From NCBI RefSeq assembly GCF_037975245.1, contig NC_092566.1, positions 3,722,001-3,786,000 on the forward strand: a stretch of 64,000 bases of DNA, given 5' to 3'. The notes beneath the pieces are model-generated. The model was given only the letters and a program-made list of their open reading frames with translations, made no database searches and was not told the origin of the DNA. This document shows, piece after piece, positions 12,701 to 24,700 of the stretch (positions are counted from its first letter, which is position 1; every line of letters begins with the position of its first letter). Position numbers and translations under genes: made by a program. Source of the DNA: Apostichopus japonicus (Eukaryota; Echinodermata; Holothuroidea; Aspidochirotida; Stichopodidae).

Positions 12701-15700
12701 AATTTCCTATTGGATGTATACCCTTGAATTGCTGCCTAAAGCCTGTGATAATTAAACAATGTGCATACAGCTAGAAGGAGAGGAACCCTCAACTGTGCTG
12801 TTGCTGGATGTGCAGGCAGTGGGTGTACTTTCATTGGGCAATCTGTTGGTATTGTTTACACTGGCATACTGTTTAGGGTTTTGTCCCCCCCCCCCCCACC
12901 CCACATCCTCCATATCACCCCTGTCCATAAGGTCCCCATTATGACCTGCTTCAAACAGAATACTTCCTGTCCACATGTTCTCATGATGCAGATTGTCGCG
13001 ATGACCAGTTTGAGTGTCTGAATAAAAACTGCATCGACAAAGAGCAGGAGTGTGATGGCCACCCCGACTGTGGGGATTATTCTGATGAAAGAGATTGCGT
13101 AATAGGTATGTATAAACTGTGACTTACCTTTGATGATGTCACTCATCAATCTTATTATTATTATTGCTACAAAATGGATGCAAATTTGAAGGTTCGTATT
13201 GTTAGAATCTCCCAGAAAGTCAATGAACTATAGGATGTATGTTTCCATGGTCACAAAATTCAGTGACGACTTCCTTGCTCACTTTTTGGAAGTATGAAAA
13301 TTTTTAACAAAGAACACCAGCACGGAGTTAGGTCTACTGGATATGCCAATAGGTAATACCAAAAATATTAAAAGAATTACCAAAATTAAAAGGATGTAGT
13401 AGTTTTTTACACTGTGGTTGTTTAAGCATATCTAGCAGTGTTATTTTTGTGTGATCCTTTTAAGCATATCTAGCAGGTTTTTTTTTGGTGTGGTCGTGTA
13501 GGCATGTCTAGCAGGTTTTGTTTTTTGATGTGGTCATTTAAGCATATCTAGCAGGTATTTTTTGTGGGGTCGTTTAAGCATATCTAGCAGGGTTTTTTTT
13601 TGGTGTGGTCGTGTAGGCATGTCTAGCAGGTTTTGTTTTTTGATGTGGTCATTTAAGCATATCTAGCAGGTATTTTTTGTGGGGTCGTTTAAGCATATCT
13701 AGCAGGGGTGTTTGTGTGTTCATTGATGCTTATCTAGCAGGGTTTCTTGGTGGTCGTTTTATCTAGCAGGGTATTTTGGTGGTCGTTATATGCATATCTA
13801 GCAGGGTATTTTGGTGGTCATTTAAGCATATCTAGCAGTCTTTTTTTAATTTTTATTTTATGTAGTTCCTTTACGTTCTTTTGAAGTTCAAAGCAAACTA
13901 TTTGACAGTGCTTCAGATGACCTATAAGTGAAGAATCAGATATCAGACATGATTTGGAGGGAAGAAACTTTCAGAATTTTAGATTAAAAGGAGCTATTTG
14001 GGGGGGGGGGGTTGCTAACTAAAACATCTGTTACTCTTGGCATGCAAATACAGACTATTTGAGATTATGAATAAAATGTTCTTCCGTTTTTCCTTTATAT
14101 TAATTTCATGTTAACAATTGAAATATGCCGTAAATTATGTACTATCAGGTACTGTTTCGCAAATTATGCTATCATTCCCTGATGTCTTTACTGTCATGTG
14201 TGACCTTGTTTGGCTAAGGTCAGACACATTCCAAATATGGTTTAACTCTCATGTATATATAACATGGTGCCAGAAAGGCCGATAAACTCACAAAAAAATG
14301 GATCAGTACAGGCCACCAAACGCACCGAGTTTGGAAGGAAACATTGGCAGAGAATTAGGTCAGGTGGAAGCAAAACTTTCAAATATATTTGGAAGAAATA
14401 GAGCAAGACAAGAAAGGAAAGAAGCTACAGTGCTCTGTATCAGCTGCACACAGTTGGAGATGCTGGTCTAGAGTCATATTATATTATATTATATTATCAA
14501 AATAAAATAAAACTGTCAGCAAACTGCTTATACACTAGAGAGCCTGTGTAAAATAATGTGTAAAAGCAAGTTGGCCTGACGTTTCGATCCTAGCAGGATC
14601 TTCTTCAGAGGCTGAATGACAAGTAACAGTAACAGAAGGGACAAAAACACACACAGAATACAGACAGGTTATTAACCTGTCATTTAGCCTTTGAAGAATA
14701 TCCTGCTAGGATCGAAACGTCAGGCCAACTTACTTTTACACATATATATTATGTTATGTTATGTTATATGATAATATATTATACTATACTATATTTTACT
14801 ATATTACATTACATTATACTATATTATACTATACTATATTACATGATATTATACTATAATAGGTTTGTATATTCAAGCTCAGAAAACAAGCATGACATCG
14901 ATCTACCGTTACAAAAATTTGAGGATTACTGCATACCAAAGAAGATTTTAAGGTATGACCAACATGTTTTTTTTTCTCGATCTCAACAAAATGGGAAAAA
15001 GTATAGGATCAGTATGCAACAGGAATTGAAAAAGAGAGCTAAAACATGTGAATTCGAGGGTTTAGTGAATGGACTAATCGTATAGTGTGGGGTACAACAA
15101 ATGATCGGTTTACGCGAAAGATATTTCCTTACCGCAGACCTATCATCACATTGTATCAGAGTAGGCCTACTGTATCTTGGATGCCAGAACTGCTGTAGTG
15201 AGATGTTTTCATGTCTAACTTTTCCTTGAATTTCATAGAAGTTGAAGTACGACTCGTGAACGTGAATTCAACTGATGAAGCAAGGGGTCGTCTGGAAGTC
15301 AATTTCAATGGCAGATGGGGTACGGTCTGTGACACAGATTTTGGCAAAGAAGATGCCTTGGTAGTCTGCAAACAGTTGGGATATGTGTGAGTGGCCACTT
15401 TTGATACTTTTTTACGAAAAGTTCACCCCAAGATAAGCATGTTTTTGGTTGTTGTTTTGGGTCCAGTGAGCATCACAGGTCCCTCAGAAGGGGAATGAAT
15501 TCTAAACATGATCTTAGCCAAAAGGCCATGATGTATCCTCTCTCAATCAGGTTGAAACAGATAGTGATACTCATGGGTGAAGTTTATATGTTTAATGACC
15601 TGGGGCCACTACTGTGCAAAATGGCCCCTGGTTTTTGGCCTTTCGCTGGAACTAGGGGTCACTGGAGCATATAAACTAGTGTAAATAAAGGGGAGAAAAG

Positions 15701-18700
15701 GGAGTAAACTTCCTAAGCTGCTTCGATTACCTCAATTTAAAAAAAAATTGTTTTTACAAGTAATAACTTAAAAGTTTTATATCATACTGATTCAGATAAT
15801 ACAAAACTTGGAATATCCATCACAATCTATAATTTCAACCTGCTTTTTGTCTGAAGAAATCAATAAATCAATTCTCAAGATATTCCATAGTTTTACCCTT
15901 CTACTGAATATGTATAATATTTTTTCGTTTCACTATGTACATACCAGTTGAGAATAATGGTGGCATATTTAATTAACTTTATCTGTGCTGAGATTTTCCG
16001 GGATGATGTCAAACTTGGCTAACAAGGACGGATTAAATTGGTCAGAGGTTTCAATATTGAAATATTGAGCGTAGCTGTGGTCGTCAAGTTAGTTGATTTA
16101 GCACCAGTTCTGTGAATGCAGTTAAATTCTAATTTTCCTTGTCAAGATTTCTCCCCCGGATGAAGTCGAAATTACTGGATGATACAGAGTGGTTGGCGGG
16201 AGCGGGGAGGGGGGTGATAATTTGCATAGTGCATTATGCATAGTGGACTTCATGTTAGTTGACTAGAACCATTTCTGTCAAATACTAACTTTCCTTATGT
16301 TGAATAAATTTTGCTGAGATTTTGCCTGGATGGAAGTTGAAATTTACCAACAATGATGGATTGGTTGGGGCTATTTTCTTCATAGCTTTTGGGGAAATAA
16401 GAGAGCATTCTACCTATTAATCTCCACTGCCAATTTCAAAACTACCTGTTAAATTTAAAATTAATCAACTAAATATACTTGCTCAAAAAAAAAAAATTAA
16501 CTCAACAGTCACTTTTGACAAATAAGAGTTTTGTGTATAGTTTTGGATGGGACAAAAATCATATGAGAGAGAGGGTTAAACTCTCCAATGCCATAAATTT
16601 GAAATTATAATGCAAATATGACTCCTCTACCTCCTGTTTCTGGCCAAGGTCAGCTCAACTACAATTTAAACAAATTAGAATGCATTGGCCAATGTTGGCA
16701 AAAACTTCCCTTCTGTTTGGAAAAAGTGTCCAAAATTTACGAGAAGTCTCATCATTATCAACTATTTATGGGTTGTTTTCATAATCTATGCTCTAGTTTT
16801 ACCGAAATGAACCGCTGTCATCCTCACAACGTCTTTTCTAAACAAACATAAACAAGCTGTGTACGTAATGTAATAAGAAAGATACATTTCAACCAAAAAT
16901 GGCAAAGTTCACATGAGCGACCTGTTTTGTTAATGTTTGTGAAAACGGCCGTCACATCAGCTCTTCTATTCTCAAAAGAGTCATTATGTTGCAAATGATG
17001 GCTCAATGAAGGTTTTATTACTGGTCGGTTTTGCAGCTGATCAAGGTTATCGATTTGAGTTTAATACAAACTCACATTTGGTGCAGATGAAATGTAACAC
17101 AATACCTTAGAAAATTTGGAAGGCCGAATAGGGAATTTCTGGAACATTATAGTGTTGCGAAATTAGAACACTTTGTGAACTTCTCAGAGTTAATATTGAA
17201 ATAAGATGTATCAGCCTCAAAGGAGGTATATATATGTATATCTATATATATATATATATTTTTATTTTTCATTTCTTTTCATTTATTCCATCTATAAATA
17301 AGAACAATAGAACAAAGTGGTATAGTATCAACAGGACACTATAAAAACAAAAGTAGTTGATCCAGCAAGCGACCAATAAATCACAATATATATATATGTG
17401 TATATATATGTATATATATATATGTATGTATATATATCTATATATATATATTTATATTTATAGACCAACTGAGCTGCCTGACAAATAGTTGGGTCAGGAG
17501 AATTTGCTCAAATGGGGAGTCAGGGGCTGGGAAAGATGTACCCCTCACATAGCTGGGACTTAAGAAATGTTCATGTTATTTCTGTGGGTGTGAAAATTGC
17601 ACAATTGGCATGTTTCTGGCGCCCACGTAAGACTGGATTTGACCCCCCTCCCCTCTCCCCCTCTCGATGGCTGAAATTAATATTTGTATATTGCCTCTAT
17701 GCACCCGATGTGAGATTGGGAACTGCTGTTGAAATGACTACTGTCAGTATTCAACACTAAACAAAATCAAAAACAGAGAGAAATTGTGAAAATCTAAATA
17801 TATTTCATTTTACCCTTATTAACTTTCATCATGAATAATTGATATAATTGAAAAAACAGTGTTTTAAAATACAGCATAACTCCCAGTTTTTCTATCTTAT
17901 TTGCCTGTTCAAATGTAACATACTGCATTTTTTTTATTTATGTTGTTTATTTTTATTTGGATGGGTGCATGTACAATAATCTGTGCTGTCTTACATGGAA
18001 TAAAAGGAATCAATAACTGCTTTTGTATTTCATTAAAACTCAACTGATTATTTAACCTTGGAAAATAAGTAAATTTTGTTGGTGGGGGTTCTGTATTTCT
18101 CACTTCATGATACACGATACCTAGCTGTTAATATAGGTCCCAAAGTAAAGCATGCTATAATTGCTAGAAGTTTTCAAAAAGTACTTTCCCGAAGGAAATT
18201 TTTTGGTGGGATCTGAGTTAATCTTTGTAAGGTATAATCAAGTGATTCATGAAAGTTTAAAAAGAGTTATGTAAAGTTTGGAGGGTTCAAAGTTTTCATG
18301 GGACCAGTTAGCACAGAAAGTGGCACTGGTCTTTGAAACATTAATTTCACCTGTAGGGGGTCTTCCAGGGTTCAGTATTTCTCACTTTATGATACATGAT
18401 ACCTAGCTGTTAAAGGTAGTAAGTATAGGCCCTAAATTATAGCACGCTATAATTGCTAGAAGTTTTCAAAAAGTACTTTTCCTGGAGGTCTTTACTCTCT
18501 AAATTGTTCTCAGACAATTTTAAGAAAAACACAAGATGACTGAATGTCCCAGTGAGGAAAAATTCCTCAAAGGTTGTAATAAAAACAGTTTAAGAATTTT
18601 GTCCAAAGGTGACCATATTTGAATATCTAGCATATTTGGGGCCAATACAGTATACCCATAAGTACTTCATTCAATATATGAACAACATGTCAAATGAAGC

Positions 18701-21700
18701 TAACCCTCAAAATTGCATTTTCACAGAAATACAAATATCGATAATTTATTTTGAAAACTTCTTTTCACTACTGATTGAAATTGATTTTGTGAAATAAATT
18801 TAGAAAGTTGATCAGAGAAGTGTAATTAATGTATTTTAAATTAGACTACTATGCTTCTGTACTAGCAGATATGCCAGAAACTCCAAAAAGCATTCACTTA
18901 TATTCGTTACATAACACATTGTGAAATTGAGAGGGTTGACGGGTGAGTTTGCGAAAAAGTGCATCAGTTTGGATATTTTGATCACCTCTCCATTCTGGTT
19001 GTTACAAATATGTAGATACAGCTTTAACATTGAATAAACATACAAGAAAGAAATTTTACTTTAAACATTCAGAAAGTACATTTGAAAGAGAGAAAAATGG
19101 AACAAAACCAAACTATTATTATTATTATTAAACATGATCTAACTTATTGTGAGTATTATATAAATTATCCAAATGATAGTTTTTATTAGTATTTACATCA
19201 CCAAGCTTACACAGATATACTTTATAAGTTAAGGCTGCAGTTTGCATTGATCTGTAACCACAGACATCAAGCAGTGGTATAAGTTTACATTGCACAATCA
19301 CTGTATTATGGAGACTGTTTGTCACTTATCGGCCTAGCCTACGTTTAGGACTAAGGATGTGATTTTTTTAAAACCAAGGTTTTGAGCGTTGGGCTCAATT
19401 ATGATTCATGAAGTTCTTCTTAGTACAACTTACCATAAATTCTAGACTAATCTGTCTTTAAGTTGTCCTTTAAACTTAGCGTCACCAGATATATAAGAAA
19501 TGTATATATATTCATAGTATAAGGCGAAAAATAGAATACACAGATTAAAGTTGCCCTTGAGATAATCACTTGCCCTTGAGGTAGTCACTTCAATCGCAGA
19601 CCACTCCTGATGCTGATATATGATGGGTGCTATGGTGCCATCTCTGGCACCCAGGTAGGACCGTTTAGGACCTTACATACCGAGCTGCTTCACAAAATCC
19701 CGGACTTGTTCTCTGAAAGTTCGACTGACTGCGTAGTAGATGAAAGGTTTGACGATGCTGACTATGAAGAAGAGGTATTTCAGCAAGAGATATAAACCGT
19801 AGAAGAAAGGAAAATTTGTGACAATGTCCAACTCGGATTTAAGCGGCACAAAGAATATGATGATAGTCGGGAGAGAGGTGGCCACGTAAACCAGAGTCAC
19901 CACGGCTAACATCTTGGTCAAGCTGGTAATGACCTTTGACCTCTTTGCCCGCTTTGGTTTGGACACATTTGGAGGTCTGGTTTTTTTGACGGCTTCATTT
20001 GAAGGTTTCTTCTGCTCTTTTAGCTTCTCTGCGTGTACATCGTCTGCATTGTCCAGCTCCACGATCATCGTCTCCTGCTTATCGCCCTGGTTACGGTCCT
20101 TCTCGGTCAACGCTTCAACGGAACTAGTAGCATCCTGAACGGGTTTGTTCAACTGTAGGATGTTGGGCGTGGTCTTGGACTGCCGTTTCACAGCCTGTAT
20201 GATCTGGAAATTTATCCAGAGGACCACGATGCAACACAAGACGAAGATGAAAGCCATGAAACTGTACGAGACGTAAACACCATCCATGGTGTCCTCCGCG
20301 CAGAAGACCTTACCGTCGTGCTCTTGCAGATATTGGCCAAAGAGGATCTTGATGACGGTTCCAGCGTGGCAGCAGAGCCAGACCAAGATGACCAGAATGT
20401 TAGCGTGGCTTACGGTCACCGAGCACAGAGACGTCTCCGTGTGATAGATGGCCAGATACCGGTCCAGAGCCACCAGGAAGATCATACAGAACGTGAGGAC
20501 GTACCCCGTACCGACGGTAAACTGAAAGATCTTGCAGAAGGTCTCGTCCAGTTCCTCCCCCAGGAGTAACCAATAGATGATCCCGACGGGCTTTGTGAAA
20601 CAGACGTAAAAGTCGGTCACTGCGAGGGCTTTGATGAAGACAATCACGGAACTGTAATTTCTGCTCTTCCAGAAGATTGCTAGCAGCATGAGGTTGCCGA
20701 CGCATCCGACGAGGAAAAGAATTGCAAAATATATGATCATCATCCATTGGTAGACTTCCATTCTCAATTTTAAGTCCAAAAAATTAGTTAAGTCTGAAGG
20801 ACTAACGAGAATTAATTGCTCCTGAAGAAAACACTCCTTTTTTTTCTTTGTTTTTGGCCGATTGAAAATAATTTTTGGGGCTGGAAGTGATTTATTCTTT
20901 TGTTTGTTTGGTTATTACACTGCTTTCATATTATTGAAGATGTCTAACAAAATTGTACAGTTAAATAGAAATAAAACAATCGTACAGTATCCAATAAAGT
21001 TTTTATCTCTAGTCATATGAAATCAGATCCTGTAAGGAAGGTAAAATAGTAGCTACACCAGCAAAACCATAAATGCAATGAAAATGTCCATTACTATTGG
21101 TAGTCTACATCATTTCCAAAGTTAACAGACTTATTCTCCTTATAGCATCCAGTCATAGCTTACAGTTCAGAACTGTTGGGTGACAATTATCTTTCAAAAG
21201 TTTGAATATTTTGTCCTTGATGGAATGAAATGTAATGTTAAAACCTTTTTCAGCTGAAAGGGGTGTAAAAAGTGTCAAAACATAAAAATTCATCGACAGC
21301 TATTTGTCTTGGTATATATTGCACGTCCGATAATCCTGTCACAAAAATCTTTTTCCGCGCAGAGAATCCCTCTTTGCAGTCGCTATTTTCTTTTGTCCAT
21401 AAAGTTCTCAATTTTTCCAAAAAGTTCACACAAAAAATGCTTAATTACGATGAATTTCACTTGGATCCCTTCCGTAGCGTCACATACTGCAGATGACTTC
21501 CATCATCACTGCAAGTTACCCATCTTTAATAAAGTCAAACGTTCTGTTGATGCCATGCCATGCCAATGTTACAGTAGGTTTACCCTTAAAATCTTTTGGA
21601 GAGAAAATCTTTCATTACTGTTCTTCTTACTTTTTGGTTCAATTTAATCAATATCACATCAAAACGAGTATAAACATTGAAAAACAGAAACTCATTTTTG

Positions 21701-24700
21701 TACAATGAGCTGCTCAATCGAAAATATTGAATCTGTAATCAAGTTAGACAAAAGACGGGAGAGACTGGGATGTTTTGATTGGATGGAGAGTTGGAGAGAT
21801 ATTGGAACGTGAAGAATATGGATTGGACTGGCATATTTCTGGTTGCTTAGCAATTGGATATCAATGATTGAAGTTCTTTTTAGTTTTTTGCCTTAAAAAG
21901 AGGAAAGACGAAAGTTTAAAACGTTACATCAATCTTTCGTTTTTAGTGCAGCCTGATTCATTGGATGGAGAAACTGGACAAACATGTTTTTTTCATTTTT
22001 GTTTTTAATTTTACTTTATTTTATTTGGTTTGGAGTTAAATCAGGTTAATTTTGAATACAAATGACTGGTCAATTATGTCAATAGTGAAAATGGTTTAAT
22101 ATACAGATCAAGTTTATTTTCTAATCAATATTGAGGAAATAGGAAAAATCATGGATTTTTCTTTTTTATCAGTATTTATTATGAGTATGTGGGAGAGGGA
22201 TGGACAGGGAAGCCAGAGGTTGCCCCCTATTTGGAGATCAAAGTGTCATTTAGTACACAGAGGAGGTCTGAAATACTGTTGTTGGGAACTTAATTGTTGA
22301 CATATTTGGATATTGAAAATATTTATCAACATTTTTGCTCCCTAAAATTCGAACATGGCCACTGAAGTAAACAGATCACGCTGTGGCATGTAGTTTTTTG
22401 TGCGATTGAAACAAAATATAGCACATTGATCTTATCAAATTCTTTTGTATTTCTACTTTCAGAGGTCGAGTAGAAGTCTTTGGAGGAGCTTTTTTTGGAA
22501 GAGGCAGCGGCTGGATTGCAATGGATAACGTGGCCTGTGTAGGCAATGAGTTTTCATTGGGTGAATGTAGGTTTACTCCAGGAAGCCAATCTAGCTGTGG
22601 TCATGATAAAGATGTGGGCATTCTATGCGGAACTGCACAGACTCATGGTGAGTTGCATAGATATGAAAGAGATGCAGATCCAGGGAGCTCCCCCCCCCCA
22701 CCTTTCCAACACCACCAAACAAAATTTAAGGGGATAGTTAGTAGCGCAACCTGTTCAATAGTCTAAATGTGTGTCATAATGCACTTTTTCTTGTTGAAAA
22801 AAATTTTTCTTCCTGGGGGCAGACCCCACACACTCCCCAATATAGGAGTTGCCTTCAACAACCAATAGGGCCACACTCCCACCTTAAAGTCCTGGTTCAG
22901 CCCCTCCCCCCTCTCCCCTCCCCAAAGCTTTATGCAGTGTTTTCAATACAAATGCAAGATGTTGGATAAGACAGGAAGGTTGGGAGATATTGTATGAAGA
23001 GAAATACCAATCTTATGCATATTTACCCCTCTACCAATCTTATGGATATGCATCCCCCACCCCCCCCCCCCTGTTACACATTTCCATCTATCTCATAATT
23101 GTAACAGTGTACCATGCAACTTCTTCATTCAAGCAGTACATGTTTTGTTTGCACAACATTATCAGAATTTAGACATTTGTCGTCCTCTTAGACCTTCTAA
23201 AGCAGGAGCATAATTGTCATGTTGGAATCACAAACTCATCGGATAACGCGAGAACAAGGTGACCTTGTTTGGGTGCTTGGCGTGTAGTTAAGGGCGGCGA
23301 CAGTTTAACATTTATCTGATTTAATCGAAAGATCTTCAGTAATGCTTCAAAGTGTATCAACTTAGTTAAAATTGCTTTTAAGTTGTCAAAAAAAAAACTT
23401 TCCTGATGACATTTCCAAATAATTTTTTTGTGTTTTCTTGTCAGTCGGAACATGTGGTGTGAGAGCTTTTGAACACGGCGCCCATGTCAAGATCGTCGGC
23501 GGATCCTCGGCTAAACATGGGAGCTGGCCTTGGCAGGTCCAACTGATCCGGAAGGAAGATGGAGCACATCTCTGTGGTGGCACTCTCATTGATGACCGCC
23601 ATGTCCTCAGTGCTGCCCATTGTTTCCAAAGGTATGCAGTAAATTGTTACTTGCTCTATTTAAGCAGTCACTTTCATAGAGAAGGGTTGTATCACATTGT
23701 AGGCCTGTTTTATTGAGCATGCAGTTTCATTTGACCTTCACTATAAATTTAGAGAAATGGTTTGCATTAACCCCTCCCTTTCATTCCCCTATCCACATAA
23801 AATTAACTTGTTTGGGGTGATTGATTCACTATGAGTATTTCCATCATACAGGTTAATTAAGGTTTTTGGGTTTGTGATTATTTAGTATGAGCAATGTAAG
23901 CATTGGGGGAAACTGGATTTGTGACCTGTGACCTCTGAAATATATAAATCACATTCTCTACTAACTGAGCTACCCACCCCTTTTCATTGATCCCTATCAC
24001 TCCCATCTCGGCTGGTGATCCTACTTGGTGACTCGTACCTCGGCTTGGTGTGCCACTCACACGTCTCTGCCTCCATCGCTACAACCCAGATTGAGACCTT
24101 TGGCAAAAATTAGGCATTTATAATTCACATATAAGCTAATCTGTCAAAGGAGACTGCCCTTGTAAATGAAACTAATTCTTCCAAGTTGTATTCATTTTCT
24201 ATTATTATTGCTTCTTTAATGCTATTTCAAGTGATGCTCTGAAGAAATGGTAAATCTCTTATTTGCCCCATTCCCGCGCAGCTACGAAGATTTCAAGATT
24301 CGAGTCGGAGAGCACGACCTTCGAACCACACAGAGTTCTGAACAGGACTTCACCATCGAATGTGTTTTCAAACATGAACGTTACGATACGACCACGACCA
24401 ACAATGACATCATCCTCATCAGACTGAATAGAAAGAATGGGAGGGGTGTAGTTTTCACAGATCATGTTAGTCCCATCTGCCTTCCAGAAAGAAATGAGTT
24501 TGATGATGGGCACATATGCTGGATTTCTGGCTGGGGAAACACTGGTAAGAAATAGATACATCATTATTAAAAGCCATTAGTATTGCCCCCTCATATGCTA
24601 GAAAGTCAATTTACTACCACCCATTGAATCTATTTACCCAAAGTTGACCATCAAACGTAAAAGGAGACTTGATGTTTAACTCAGATTATGTTTAGTGTAT

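Larger units (their letters stand above)
7331..12991. other. Long protease intron, mostly featureless
   Basis: This 5.7 kb GT-AG intron separates SRCR 1 from LDLa 3. It has a 20-base T run near 7466, a tRNA-like SINE head at 8641-8712, a 27-bp tandem duplication near 12540-12590 and C-rich tracts near 11650 and 12886. No open reading frame with domain similarity was found. Confidence 0.6.

Noticed and set aside
13400-13845. Regularly spaced repeats resembling a CRISPR array
   Set aside because: Spacers are low-complexity T/G-rich and unequal in length, there are no cas genes and the context is a eukaryotic intron.
20318-20747. Open frames on both strands overlapping the GPCR
   Set aside because: They are shadows of the GC-richer coding sequence and lack domain features, whereas the 368-residue frame has seven membrane segments and conserved motifs.
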